Below are positions 15,260-30,704 of a stretch of DNA of 64,000 nt, piece by piece. Both the position numbers and the translations under genes were made by a program. This stretch comes from Cristatella mucedo. Its lineage: Eukaryota; Bryozoa; Phylactolaemata; Cristatellidae. How positions within the stretch are numbered: the first letter of the stretch is position 1; every line of letters starts with the position of its first letter. The stretch is taken from assembly GCA_009760855.2 (NCBI GenBank), contig WPIO01000037.1, positions 1,550,001 through 1,614,000 of the forward strand. The letters are read 5' to 3'. The notes beneath the pieces were generated by a model. The model ran no database searches and was not told the origin of the DNA. It worked only from the letters and a program-made list of their open reading frames with translations.

Positions 15260-16552
15260 CGTCGTCGGCGTCGATGACACGTCGGCGCCGCTTCGGGAGC
15301 TGTCGCTCGCTTTCGGCGAGCGGTGCTCGCGGCAAAGAGACGAGGCGAAGCTGCGACGGCACAGCAGCCGCCGAGTCGGCCACTCGCACGTGCCAGTAGG
15401 CGGCCGCACGTATTGGCGCTGGCGGTTCCGGAAAGGGCGGGCCCGACGGTTCGGTCTGAGGACGCTGGCTACCTGGACCCGGCGCTGCTGCTGCTTCGAT
15501 GCTCCTCGGCCGCGGCGGTCTCCTCTCTTGAAATCTCCCGTTCGGCCTCCGCTGCCGTCGCTGCTGCTGCTGCCGATTCCACCTCCGCTTCCAGACGAAT
15601 CAGGAGCGGGAATGAATCAAAGCTCGCCGCGAGCGCCGCACGCGCGCTAGCCTAACTATCGATTCGTATTTGTTTATTGGATAAAAATTCGAGAGCCCGG
15701 ACAGACTGCACCTGGGCGACAATGCGCCGTCGACGCCATTGGCCGCACGCGGAATGCTTTAGAATATCGCCGAGGTCCGATTGGCTGACGCAGATCAATG
15801 GTGTCTTCCTCTCCACGGGGTAATTCGAGCGACCGACGTACATCAAAAGGCGCGCGCTGCTGCCGGCCGCTTCGAGAGCTTTTATCCGGTCGTCGAATCG
15901 TCAAGCGTCCCGTCGTCGCACTCTCGTCAAGCTGCGCAAGTCTCGTCGCGACTCTTGAACGGCTGTTGCCGCCGACCGCGGTTTGACCCAGTCGGCAGCG
16001 GCGGCCCGAAGCCGCATCTACGGCTCTCAACGAGGCGCAGCCGGCACCGCCGCAGCCGCTCGTTCGCTCGTTCACTCGCTCCGACACCCTGTCGCTTCGT
16101 CTGTTGCCCGCGTCCGTCTGCTACCGCTGCCGCCGCGTTTTCTAACTCGAGCGAGCGAGGCGACAAGTGGCTCTCAGCCTAATTAGGCTCTCGTCGCTCC
16201 GTACGCAAGAGGGTGCATCGAATGCGGCTCTAGCGCTCGATTGCGACTTTGCCGGTATAACTGCTGCTGCTCTGACGACGACCACGTCCCGAGTGTGGCC
16301 ACATGCCTCTCCTACGAGGTCTTCTACGTCGCCCTCCTCACTCCCTTTCCCTCACTTCCTTTCTCTTGCACGCACACACGCTCTTTCTCTTTTTCTCTCT
16401 CTCTCTCTCTCTTTTCTATTTCCTTCCTCCCTCACTACCCTCTTTCCCCCTTCCTTCCTTCCTCTCTACCCTCTTTCTCATTCTCATCCTTCCTGCCAAG
16501 CACTGTCTCTCTCCATTCGTCTCTCGTTGTCTCAATGTCTGTCTCTCACTCT

Positions 16553-16603
<51 letters not shown>

Positions 16604-18950
16604 CTCTCTCTCGGCCCTGGCCTATTTATTGCTGTCGACTTTGTTCGTGCATCGGCCTTTGAAGTCAGCCTGCCGATGCAATGAAGGAAAATCGCATTTC
16701 TTCTGCGGCTTCGCTGCCAGAAACAACAAATATGTCGGGGCTGAAATGTTGGCTCCGCCACTCGGCTCGAAACGCCAGTGCGCGGCGAGCACTGGCATTC
16801 GCATAAACAAAACCGCTCGGTCAGCTTGACATTTACTGGTTCTATGCTTTGATCTATTTTCTCGCCTACCCGCCCGCCCCCTGCTCTCGCACCCCTCCCC
16901 CGCTGCTTGATTTCACCCGTTCGCTTGTTCTACACTGCCTCTTCCTCCTGCTTCGGCGGCCACAGCGTTGCTCGCTCTGCCGTGACCGCTTCCACTTCCG
17001 CTTGCTCCTCTTCCGCTCTCGCCTCTTCATTCTCTCACTTCAGTTCGTCGGCCCGCCCGACGGGCAGCGTACAAATAGAAAGAGAGTTCGAAAACCGCTG
17101 CTCTCCCTGGTGATGCTCTTTCGCATGATTTCCGGTCAAATTTCGTCGCTTGTGTAGCGCTTTCCGGCGCCTCTGCTCTCAATATCAAACCGCATTGTGA
17201 CAGGTAGGCACTGAATAAAGTGTACGAGCACGCACGGTCTCGGTAAGGTATTCGCCTTGCAAGAGCGGCGGCGAACTCGAGCCGGAAAGACGTCGGCGCT
17301 CTGGCTTAAAGAGGAGCTCGCGAGGCGCCGTCGCAGTCTGCTTCGGGGCTAGACCTGCGAAAATAGCGTTTATGACCGAGAGGCAAGCGAGTTAATCGCG
17401 ACTATTTGGCAGCAACCTTGACCCCTTGCGAAAAGAGCATGCTTGGCTCGGCCACGGGCACACGGGCTCGTTTGCCTTACTGGCCATATACTTACCGCGA
17501 GCAGCTCACTACCTGCGGACTCGCTTCACTGAGTCATAGTAGTTCCGTCTGGGTAGACATCTTGATGCTTGACGGAAGTACGCCATCTAGCCACGTGACG
17601 CAAATTCCCAGTCTTGTGGCGTGGTGGACTTTCTCGCTTTAATTAGTAAAGATATGCTAGCACGCCGATTTACTCGCATGTTTACTAAGCTCTTTCGAGC
17701 TAAGCTCCGGAGCCTTGGGCCGCCCACCACTCAAACTAAATCGTGTCCTACCGTTTACGCAACACGGCAGAAGCGCTCGTAGCGGCGATCGCCTCGAGCT
17801 CTCTACCGCAGCCTCCTCCGGACCCCCCCCCCCTGCGAGTCCCACTGGCGACATGGGTAAAGTAGACAGACGCTTTAGGCGGCCGACCCCGGCGGACGCG
17901 CTGACTACTAGGACGCGAGCTAAGCGCCTTCCGAGAGCGACGGCGCGCCGGCTGGCGTTCTTATAAGCCAGGCCAGGCCAGCCCTAGCCGCCGCCGCCGG
18001 CTGCCTCGTGCCGACGCAGCCGCTGCCGCACAATCGCCGCAGCGCGCCGGTCGTCAGATCCGTGGTTTGCCGCTAAGGCGGTGAGGCCTTTGATCTTCAA
18101 AAGGTAGCGGACGCGAAGCGTCATAAAGGAAGCCAAGGCCGCACGCTAGCGGCTGGCCGCCGGTCCGCCTCTGGCCGGGAGCTGCCATCGCGCCGGCTGC
18201 TGCTGCTGCCACCACCGCCACCACCACCGTCGCCGCCGCCGCTGCTGCTGCTGGCCGAGCGAAACTGCTCGCTCACCCTCCCCCCCCCCACTCCCTGGAT
18301 GTCTACCGCAATCGCTTATGCAGTTCGCCTGCTAGCAGCGACCAACGGGATGTACGAGGCCGTGCCTAATGCTCCCGTCGACCTTCTGGACTGCAACTCG
18401 CCGAACCAATGCGCTTTGATCACGTAGATAGCTTCTTTTGCAGTTGTTCGCACTGCGATATGACGTCAGCCTCGAGCAGTCCATTTGCGCCAGCTAATAG
18501 GCACTTCGCCGATCGCTCGCCATCGCTGGCGCGTCGCGTCGCGTCGCTGTGACCTCGTCGCCGCCGTCGTCGCCGACGACGAGACTCGAGCGCAGCGGCA
18601 TTTCGAGCGCGGCCGTACCTCGCGGCCACACCACCTGCTCGCTCGCCTAGCGCGCGTACCGAGCGTCCGGCCCGACTTCCACGAGGCCACGCCACCTGGG
18701 AGGCGAGCGAGTGAGCGAGCGAGGGCCCTTCGCTCGCTCGCGCGAACGAACCACGCGTCCGGCACTTTCTCCGACTCGGGCAACCGAAGACGACTACCGT
18801 TTTTTCCCGCTGCAATGCCTGCCGCGAGCACGCGCGCTCCGGTGTCGCCCACGCTCTCCCCCCCCCCCCCCCCCCCGCTTTTCTTGCTCGTTCGACGAGA
18901 CGTGCGGGAGTGCGGGAGCCTGGACCGGAAGGCTTTGCTCGTCTAGTAGG
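15260..18950. other. CpG-rich upstream region and gene-free stretch
   Basis: 15260-16200 continues the CpG-rich block covering exon 1 of the legumain-like gene and is the likely promoter region; no clear TATA box was seen. 16385-16615 is CT-rich (uninterrupted (CT)n about 16559-16601). A SINE-related segment lies at about 17500-17665. 17900-18950 is again very GC-rich with a C run at 18858-18876. No gene was recognised. Confidence 0.6.
17500..17665 (+). repeat. SINE-related segment shared with 855-985
   Basis: Shares with the insertion inside the SINE at 703-1030 the blocks GGACTCGCTTC.CTGAGTC, CGCCATCTAGCC and GACTTTCTC.CTTTAATTAG. The tRNA-like head is missing here. Confidence 0.6.
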
Positions 18951-18959
18951 CGATGCTGT

Positions 18960-19560
18960 CGTGCGACCATCCCCATGCGCTCGGAACTTAGGCGTCGTCT
19001 TCGACAGCGGCCTAAATTTTGAAAGCTTCGTTAAGAAGAAGCTTTTGCTTCCGCAGCTAGCCATCACGTTCGATCCCCATCTAAGCTAACGAGCTGTCTT
19101 TCACGGTGGCTTGCAAAAATATTTAACTAGGTTTTCAGTTCTGTCTCGGCAAGATGATTGTAATTCGCTTTTGGCTGGGCTGCCGAAAAGAAAATCACAA
19201 GGCCACTGCAGCTGACCTTGAATATGCCTGCAAGGCTAGTTTTTCAAGTCCCGGACGAGGTTTGACCATGCGTCTCCTTTGCTAAAAGAGCCAGGATGGC
19301 TGCCGGTTGATCAACGGATACAGAGCAAAGTTCTAACGCTGACACCCAAGGCTCGCCACGGCTTGGCTCCTTCATACCTAGCTGAAACTGCTGCACCAGT
19401 TTCAGCCTCCTCGTGCGCTCAGGTCCTGTATGGACAATAAATCAGTTGTTCCATTCTTCCGCTTAAGGACCGTTGGCGACATAAGCTTTAGCTCTGCAGG
19501 TCCTAGACTCTGGAACTCACTTCCACGATTCCTACGCAACGACAACTAATCTCCTACTGC
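18960..19560 (+). mobile_element. CR1/L2-like LINE, decayed end of the reverse transcriptase ORF
   Basis: Broken frames on the plus strand read LGVVFDSGLNF, then PLLKEPGWLPVDQRIQSKVL, LTPKARHGLAPSYLAE and GPRLWNSLPR. This is the usual series after the reverse transcriptase core of CR1/L2-clade LINEs (HWLPV, RI.FK, LAP.YL, LWNSLP). Stops and frame changes interrupt it. It differs from the other LINE copies in the window, so it may be another family. Confidence 0.7.
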
Positions 19561-19679
19561 CGACTATGGCACATATTTTCCAGCCGTCCTGAGCTGCAAC
19601 TATGCCATGATTTCCACTCTCTCTTTGTTTCGTGAGATGAAGTCTTCTTGCTACCGAATGCATACTGAAAGCCGCTTAG

Positions 19680-20595
19680 GCTGTGAGTGAGCTATACAAA
19701 ACTCCCCTGCGTAACGCCCACATTGTCTTTGTGGCTTTGTGGGATTCCAGACGGAGATACATCACATTCACTTCTCTCTTCCCTACTCGCTCCTACTCGA
19801 TGGTGAATTCGGCGGCTTCGAACTCGTGGCGCGAGCCTTCGTGTGCATCGCGAGCTCGCGCGCCGGAAGGTCCGTCCTCGGCTCGCGCCAGGAGCGGGAC
19901 GCACGTGCGAGCGGCGGAGCGGAAAGCCGCCATCGCAAGCGCCAAGATCAGAGGGCCACTTCTTAGAGCTCTCCGCAGGAAATGGAAAGACGGACGCAGT
20001 CGGAACCGCGCTCGCGCACGCAGCAGCGTAATGCGCAGTTAATTCACACGCCGAAAATTAACTGTGATGCGGCCCGCTAGAGCCGCCGCCGCCGATCGAT
20101 TTCGCTAGGCGCGCAGCAATTTTCCATCTCTGCGAAGCCCTTTCATGTCCCGCTAGAGCCACCGCCGCTCGTCGCGTAATCTGCCGAGTGACAGCGGACC
20201 GCCTGCGTCCGCCCGTCCAAGCATCCGCCATTCCGGCGGAGGCAGCTCTGGCAGGCATCTGCTCGCGCTTTCCTCGTTGAGCGGCGACTCGCCTACCCGG
20301 GCGCAGAGCGCAGCGGATCGCGAGATACTTCGCGTCGCGTCGCTCTTCGTCTCTTGCGTCTCTTGCGCTTGCACGCTCGCTCGCGCACGCTCGCACGGAC
20401 CGAAACCCATACCCTCGCGTAAGACCGGCACGCTACTGAGCGCAGCTGCAGAGGCGGCCGTATCCAGTGTTGGTTGCACGTTGCCGGCACCCGTGTACTC
20501 TCTCGATCGGCGGCACTGCGTAAGTGTGCGCAATGCGTGTACACGCATTCGAATGCGTAAATGTGTGTCTGCGCCTGTTTGTGTGCGCGAGCGTT

Positions 20596-20659
<64 letters not shown>

Positions 20660-21105
20660 TAGATATATATATAAATAAATATATATATAGTTATATATAT
20701 ATATATATATAACTATATATAGACAAATACATGCGCATACACATACCTGCACATACCTTATATATATAGTTATATATATAAATATAGTTATATATATAAC
20801 TATAACTATATATATATAGAGAGAGAGAGAGAGACATATACATGCGCATACACATACCTGCATGTGTACACTGACATGTGTGAAAGTACATGGTACACTC
20901 TCGGATACGAAGGTGCTGTGCTACTGGGTCTAAGCTCTCAACTGCGCGGCAGGCGCTCGCAATCCACGGATAGTGGGAATTTGAGTCTTGCACGAAGCAT
21001 TCTTTATCGCCCATTAGAAACCGAACGGATACCGATAGGGTTTTTCTGTGACTGTAAAAACATGGTTTGTTAATCAGTTACTCTTTACTTTTGCACTGCA
21101 TACGT

Positions 21106-21163
<58 letters not shown>

Positions 21164-23122
21164 TTGTATATATCTACAGACAAATAGTATTGTAGCGAAA
21201 TAGCTGCCAATTCCTACGGGCATAGTGGACCTATCAGCAAGGGCCGCCTTGGCCACCACGCTTCCCCGGCTATGCACGGAAACGTCGGCATTCTACATCA
21301 GACGACCTATGACGGCCGAGATATTACTCTTGGTTCCTAAACTATACCGGCTAGGAGCCGGCTACACAGATAGTCTGCGATTAGGCGGCATACAAGCCGA
21401 AGTCAATCAACGGTCAGTTTAGACGTGCCCCAGGCCTTGAGCGCGGGCTGCAGCAGCAGCAGTTGAGCTCCGGACGCGCTGCACTGCGAGTGCGTGTTGC
21501 GCCTGAGGCGTTGCACCGGTTTGCAGTGGCGGTGGCGCCGGGCGCTGTACGAGACCCTTAGTACGCCGCGGCTGCTGATATCTGGACGCCTCCAGCCTTC
21601 CAGCGCTGTCAAATAGACATATCCGCGCGCAGTGGACGCGGACTCGTTATCTCGAGGTTACCTAGGGGGCGTTCTTTGTTGCTACAGACGCGCACACCGA
21701 CCGACGTGCACACGGACCGGGCGCTGCACGTGGGAGTGGTCAGCGCACCGAGGCGCCGCCGCCGCCGCCGTTCTTCGCGCTTCGGCTGAGACTGGCGCAG
21801 CTTGGAGCGATGTTTGGAGCTTCTGGACCATTGTTGCTCTCCGAACGCGGAAGCTGAGACGGCGGCTTGCTAAATAATAATAATAATAATACGTTTGATA
21901 AAGCGCCCTCACAGAAGTCGATCTCTCTCTTGGCGCCTTGCAATTGCTGCAGAGACAGCGCGGTCACATGGTTAGTTGTTGCACGCTCAATAAACAACAA
22001 GGATAGCATGGTTAGGGCGTGACATGCACATGGTCAGCATGCAAGTGCGGTTAGTGGAAATCAGCCAGGTTGTGACTGGTATTCGTTATTCGTTCGCGAT
22101 TCTTGAATTTTAAAGGCTAGGTACCGACTATGCTAGTCTACGACAGTCTAGAGCCGAGGCCGCGGTTTTTAGTCTGCTTGACGTGCCAGGGTGGGGCGGC
22201 GGCAGCGCCGAGAGCAGTGCAGCAACCACCCCCCCCCCCCGAATGAGGTCCCACACCGGCGAGTTTCGTGTGTCGACGTGTGAGCTAGTGCTTCGCACAT
22301 TCTGGAGCTAAGCGGACCGGATTCAACTCCTGCTAGCTGCTAGACGTTTTCCTCCGGTCGTGTGACGAAGGCGGTTCCACGAACAGGTGCTTTGCACCTG
22401 CGCAGGTTCTTTGAGATGCGGCAGAAGGGCGAGGCGGAGATCTAGGGTCTCGAACACGTGCCGTGGCGGCTTCTGCACAGAAGTTCTCGGACCACAAAAC
22501 CACGCTCGTAATGGCACGCTGGTCTTTGCAGACGCTTGGCAAATGTCGGCGAAGCACAGCTACAGCGAGTGGCTGACGATGCCGACTGTGACTGAGCGAG
22601 GCAGCAACACAGAGCGCCCTTTGTCACAACGTAACGAGTCCGTGTCGTGTATGTACAGAAAAGCCAATTGGACAGCCGCAGAAGGCAGCGTGTGCACCGC
22701 ATCAGCCATAGTATACAGCTTACTAGTTAAAAGCCCAAAGAGCAATTGACAAATGGTTACGTGCCTATTTGGTTTTGTTTATAGGCAGCAATTCAGCGAC
22801 CGCTAATACTCCGAGGGTCAGGGTCAGGATCTGGCTGTTACAGCATTCCAACGCTTCGTCGACAGTATTCATCAGCAACGCACGGGTCCTTGTACGTCGG
22901 ACTGCTGTGAGCACAAGTGTCTGTGCGTAACTAAAACAGAGGAGTGACCGTCGCGAACGTATCTACTACCGCAGTTTGTACTGTCACTTCTCTCTCCTTG
23001 ACCTATACTGGCCCTCATTCAAAGCAGCCAGTCAACTTCAAGCTCTGTAGCACTCACTTTCAGGTCACGCCGAGGTCTTGCAACGGCCTGCCTAGCCTGT
23101 CTATTCCGATATCTCTCTCTAA

Positions 23123-23220
<98 letters not shown>
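19680..23220. other. Gene-free stretch with TA and GT microsatellites
   Basis: GC-rich at 19800-20550. (GT)n at 20595-20608 runs into (TA)n to about 20712, with more TA and a short GA at 20760-20834. Another (TA)n lies at 21113-21162. A LINE tail lies at 21876-22075. 22200-23100 has no recognisable feature; its open frames overlap on both strands. A (CT)n then (TA)n tract lies at 23128-23218. Confidence 0.55.
21876..22075 (-). mobile_element. LINE 3' end fragment
   Basis: Starts with (TAA)n on the plus strand, then the shared terminal hairpin sequence (GCGCCCTCA, AGTCGATCTCTCTCTTGGCG), and continues with the LINE 3' untranslated motif GACATGCACA.GGTCAGCATGCAA found in the other copies. Confidence 0.75.
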
Positions 23221-23221
<1 letters not shown>

Positions 23222-23950
23222 ATTTATTTATTTGTATGGCACCCTTCGAGAACTGAATCTCTTTCTAAGCACTTTACAGAGACTGTAACGAAAGGCTGAC
23301 CAAATGATTAGTGGTAACATTGGCAATGTCATCAAGCATGACATTGTAAGATGTGATATGCTCAGGGTGAACATGTAGATATGGTTAATAGCAGCAGGCA
23401 GAATTTCAGCATGGATAAGCACACAAAGGAAAATCTCAAGGACCCACTAAAGGCTGAGATAAATAGATGCGTTTTTAGCTTCTTTTTAAATGTCGTCAAG
23501 TCAGGAGTAATGACGTCAGTCGGGAGTGAGTTCCACGCTTTGGGAGCATACGAACTAAAGACGCCGTCTCCGCAGGATTTGTTGTTCGTACGAGGCATAG
23601 CTAAATTATTAGATTCAGAAAGGCAGGTGGTACGACGCTTAGCCTGGTGGGGGTAGTTCTGATTGGTAGGTTGGAGCCAAAAAATGAAGGGACCTAAAAG
23701 TGAGTGACAGAACCTTGAAGTGGATGCCCTGCTTGATTGGGAGCCGCAAAGCAAACTATAATTTTAGCAGTTATTTAGCTGAAAGTAGGGAGAGTTGACT
23801 GTTGAGCTGATGTGGTCATCTAATGAAAGGTCGCTTTGGAACAGGACACCTAGACGTCGTGCAGAATCAACAGGAGATAGGCTGGCAGAGCCGATTTTGA
23901 GCGATAACGTTTTCCATTTCCGAGTCACACTTGGTTGACCCGTAGCTAGT
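23222..23950 (-). mobile_element. CR1/L2-like LINE, 5'-truncated
   Basis: On the minus strand, in order: LKIGSASLSPVDSARRLGVL, SDLSLDDHISS, a deletion near 23755, then GPFIFWLQPT, DGVFSSYAPKAWNSLPTDVI, TPDLTTFKKKLKTHLFISAF, a 3' untranslated region, and the terminal hairpin near 23230. These are the parts after the polymerase core of a CR1/L2-type reverse transcriptase. The frame is open from 23754 to 23362, so the copy is fairly young. Confidence 0.82.
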
Positions 23951-24099
23951 TGGGTTTTTTGTTTAATTTCAGTAAGTTTGCTGCCATCCGCGTGCGTATG
24001 TCAGCAATACGTGCAGCAAGCGTGTGCAGAGAATCGGACTGCAGGCTGCAGGGCTGGGAGGGGTCAAAGGAAAGGTACAACCTCTATCTGCATCTATCT

Positions 24100-25137
24100 A
24101 TTCTTTGTCCAGTCTGAATCGCTCGCTCCTCCACGCTCCCTCGCCGGCCGCCGCTTCGCTTCCCGACGTCGAGTCGGAGCGGCATATGGACGCCGAGACG
24201 ATCGCGTCTCCTTCCTACAGAGCGCCGCCGCCGACGTTCCGCCGCGCGTTGCACCGGTCGCTCGGCACTGGCCTCGGCGAAACGCGCGTGCACCGCAGGT
24301 GGACTATGCACGAGTCGTCGCACGAGCCGCCGCCTCAGCTCCTGCGACGAGCTGGGGGGGGGGGGGTTCGCTGATCAAAGAGGCGCTCGGAAGCGGCCGC
24401 CGAAGCCGACGAGGCGGCGGTGGCGGCTCCTTTGATCATTTCCCACGCAGCGCGCCGCCGCTCGAATGGAGCCGCAGTCTTCGCTACGGCGAAGCGGCGT
24501 GCCCTCGCGCAGATGCTCATTTGGCAGCTTTCAAGCCCGCTCGCCGGGCTCACGTCGCGATCGCGTCCTTGGCCTTGGATACTAAAGTGCAAGTTCCTCA
24601 AGTACAAGTCCCGAGTGCAAAATGTAGAGCGTAAGTTCCTAAACCGATAGCCGAAATAGCTATGGCTTTATAAAGCATCGAGGGATATCGTGGTGTTAAG
24701 GGAAAAAAGGGAGTGCTTTGTGAGGTCGTGAGCGCCGTGACCCTGGACTAAGACCCGGGGCGAGCGATGCAAATAACGATGTAAAGAGCGTGCGTGCGAG
24801 CGTTCCGTTAGCTAGCGGAAATCATTTCAGACACCGTGCTCGCAAATGGAGCTGCCATTCTACAGAAAAAGATTGTGCGGAAGCAGAGAGAATAATAAAA
24901 TGCATGGGCCACGGCCAAAATGTAATGGCCGTTTGTAGCCCATTTCAGAGTGCCTAGCAAAAGAATCCAGTCGAATCCGGTATTGGGCACCTAGATCGCA
25001 CGGTGGATGTACGAATAGTGGCTTCATTCGACCGCCGCCCTGAACTGAACAGCTGCACGCCTGAGAACAGTGACCACACTCCACCCGAACGCATTACACT
25101 CCTCTTTCTCTCTCTCCCTCGATCTATCTATCTATCA

Positions 25138-25185
<48 letters not shown>

Positions 25186-25690
25186 TTACATATATACATG
25201 TATATATATATATTTATATATATTTATATATATATTTCTGTATGTATTTATGTATATTCAGTCAACTCTCGACACTTCACCCTTCGACTTTCTCGGTGTA
25301 ACGCTATCGCTCTTTTTTCAAATATGTCCATTGAAAAGTTGATTGAGATATTGCAAATGATACAGCGAACTCGGTTGTCTGCGTCAATTATACGCCCTTG
25401 TATTACAATTAAAATAAAAATTACTGTCCGTATGGACTGTATGTCTGTATTTGAGCATCCCCGCGAATCCTTCGATGTCACGTAGACCCGCTCGACCACC
25501 CCTTAAGGGCCAGAACTTTTTTCCAAAAAAAATCGACTGCGATGAAACCAAGCTAACTAGAGGTCGCTGTTCACAGACTGGCTATCACATCTTTCTTTCC
25601 TGGCCACTGACTGGCTCGGCCTCATGCAAGCTTGTTTCTCTAATACACGCTTCTACATTGAGAAAGCTGGTGAGGTACATTCACCTCCTC
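24100..25690. other. GC-rich block and microsatellite, no gene seen
   Basis: 24100-24620 is CpG-rich with a run of 13 G at 24354-24366. (CT)n then (TA)n lies at 25137-25260. The open frames are unrecognised and overlap on both strands. Confidence 0.5.
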
Positions 25691-25904
25691 AGGCCTGGGT
25701 CCGCCGGGACTCGTCCCCAGCGTGACCAACGTCTCGACAAGGAGGCGGCCCGCCCTCACTTGTCTCTCTCGCGGGGCTGCGATCGATCTGCCATCCTTCG
25801 CTGGGCGCTAGTGTTTTGCCGGATGGGCACATCAGAGGCTGCGTTTGGCGCGGGCACGCGGGCAACTGCGTATCGCGAAGCTGCTCGTTGGAGGGCTGCG
25901 CCAC

Positions 25905-26576
25905 TCAGGAATGTAGTCTCGCGCTGGCAAGCAATCGCGGGACAATCGCCTTGTCACCCGGGCTCGCTCTGGCGCTTGAGCTCTGCAGGATCGTTTCTGG
26001 CATCTGGGCTGGCCCTGTCGGGGCAGCTCCAGTGCTCGTGCGCGCACACGCGCTCGCGCGAGCACCTGTTCGATGGGGTGTCGATGAGCTCCAGCACCGG
26101 AGGGTTGGCAGATGCCGGGCAGCGGGGCGGGACTCGCTCCTCCGAGATAGCTTTCGGATCCTGGAGGCCCGTGTCCGGCTGAGTGGCCTCGTTCGGGCCA
26201 TTCGCCGTGCCCACAAATCTCTGCGCCAGACCCTGGCAGAGCCGTTGATCGCGTCCGATACGCAGAGCTTCCCGGAGAAGTCTGCGCTCGCTGGCGCCCG
26301 CGGGCTCACTCCAAGGGCGGCCAGGGTTCGAGGCTCCTTCTCCGGATGCCAGGAGCCGAGCGAGCCAACGACAAAGGCGAGGTGTTCGACGTGGCGCCCT
26401 TGGACCCGGAGCTCCTCGACCAGCTCCGTGTACTTCGAGAGCTTCCCCTCTGCCACCGCCGCCGCCGTCTCGAGGGCGAGCTCTCCGTTTTCAAATGGGA
26501 CCGCCGCCACGTCAACCACCCCCGAATAGTTCGCTACGCATCGAAGCCTCTTCGCTCTAGTTAGCGTTTTGATCAT
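25905..26576 (-). pseudogene. R2-like LINE, C-terminal restriction-like endonuclease fragment
   Basis: The 223-residue open frame contains YSGVVDVAAVPFENGE, then KLSKYTELVEEL, LAFVVGSLGSWHPEKEPRTL and KLCVSDAINGSARV. These follow the C-terminal end of R2-group non-LTR retrotransposons, where the aspartate of VDV.VPFE and the lysine of K..KY belong to the PD-(D/E)XK endonuclease. The upstream polymerase is missing; at 26575 the fragment abuts the end of a pogo/Tigger-like element. After about residue 120 the frame no longer resembles the family. Confidence 0.72.
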
Positions 26577-26664
26577 GTTCTTTTATAAACAAAGAATCGT
26601 AGTTATCGGAAACTCACCCATCGTGGTTGAGTGTGGAACTGATTAACCTCGATAAACAAGGGAT

Positions 26665-26669
<5 letters not shown>
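26575..26669. mobile_element. End of a pogo/Tigger-like DNA transposon
   Basis: Read on the minus strand from 26669 it starts TAGTCATCCCTTGTTTATCG, then AGGTTAATCAGTTCC and TTTCCGATAACTACG, and ends TTTGTTTATAAAAG. This resembles the termini of Tigger-type elements (CAGTCATCCCTCG, then GGTTAATTGGTTCC). The other end was not identified. Confidence 0.6.
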
Positions 26670-26763
<94 letters not shown>

Positions 26764-26823
26764 TGTGTGTGCGTGCGTGTGTGTGTGTGTGTGTGTATGT
26801 GTGTGTGTGTGTCTATCACCTCT

Positions 26824-26892
<69 letters not shown>
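26670..26892 (+). repeat. (TA)n-(GT/GC)n-(CT)n compound microsatellite
   Basis: TA at 26670-26700, alternating GT and GC at 26701-26813 (Z-DNA prone), then CT at 26826-26892. Confidence 0.95.
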
Positions 26893-29950
<3,058 letters not shown>

Positions 29951-29957
29951 AAAAAAA
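29951..29957 (-). terminator. RNA polymerase III terminator of tRNA-Tyr
   Basis: Seven T on the minus strand, starting within two bases of the mature 3' end. Confidence 0.85.
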
Positions 29958-29958
29958 T

Positions 29959-30042
29959 TCCCGCGAACCGGATTCGAACCGGTGACCTAAGGATAACAGT
30001 TTATACTACAGTCCTCCGCTCTACCAACTGAGCTATCACGGG
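29959..30042 (-). tRNA. tRNA-Tyr (anticodon GUA) with an 11-base intron
   Basis: All four stems form: acceptor CCCGTGA with TCGCGGG (one G-U pair), D arm GCTC/GAGC around AGTTGGTA, anticodon stem GAGGA/TCCTT (one G-T pair), and T arm ACCGG/CCGGT around TTCGAAT. Anticodon GTA is at 30009-30007. The intron TATAAACTGTT (30005-29995) follows position 37, the standard place in eukaryotic tRNA-Tyr. The discriminator base is A. Internal promoters are TAGCTCAGTTGG (A box) and GGTTCGAATCC (B box). Spliced length is 73. It looks functional. Confidence 0.96.
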
Positions 30043-30700
30043 ATACGCTAAAGGTTGGTCATATGAGTATATATAGTTTTCTTTGTGATTCCCTTCCTTT
30101 CCCTTCCCTTCCCTTTACTTTTCCACGGTTCACATTTTCTGTATGCAAAGAACCCGTTTCTACTAACTGTCCATCGTACCAAGCTGGGATTAACTACAGG
30201 TCTGGGCCGGGTCGTCCTTGTGCGAACCTCGCATTTTACTTCAAAGCGTCAGACGCTGCTCGTAGCGAGCGCTTAATATTAGCGTGGCGCGTGCTGCCGA
30301 CCCTTTGCGCCACTCTTTGAGCTCGCCGAAGTGGGCGAATTCTTCTTCCAAAGTGGGATGCTGAGTAATGCGGGCGAGCAAGTTTCGCCAGCGGCGGACT
30401 TTCGGTGGCGGCTGCTGCACACCGCGTGGCGCCGTACAGCGCAGAACGTCCTGCCGCTGACGTTGCTGCAGCCACTACCATTTTGCGGAACTCGGCCCGC
30501 CAAATGACGCCACAGTAGCAATATGAAATGCGGCGAAGTTCCGGTGGTAATCCGATAGCTTTACCAAAGCGAAGTCTAGGTAACACGTGTGCGCTGAATG
30601 GTTTCTCGTATGTGTGTGTGCGCGTGTGTGTGCGCGCGTGCGCACGCGCGAAAGTGTGTGCGCGCACGCGCGAAAGTGCGTGCGTGTGTGCGTGACAGCG
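30043..30700. other. Spacer between tRNA-Tyr and the transposase remnant
   Basis: Alternating purine-pyrimidine sequence at 30600-30700 includes a tandem unit ending GCGCGCACGCGCGAAAGTG. Nothing else is recognised. Confidence 0.5.
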
Positions 30701-30704
30701 CGGT

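Noticed and set aside
25258-25300. CAGTCAACTCTCGACAC as the left end of a Tigger-like element
   Set aside because: It looks like such an end, but no matching right end was found at a fitting distance.
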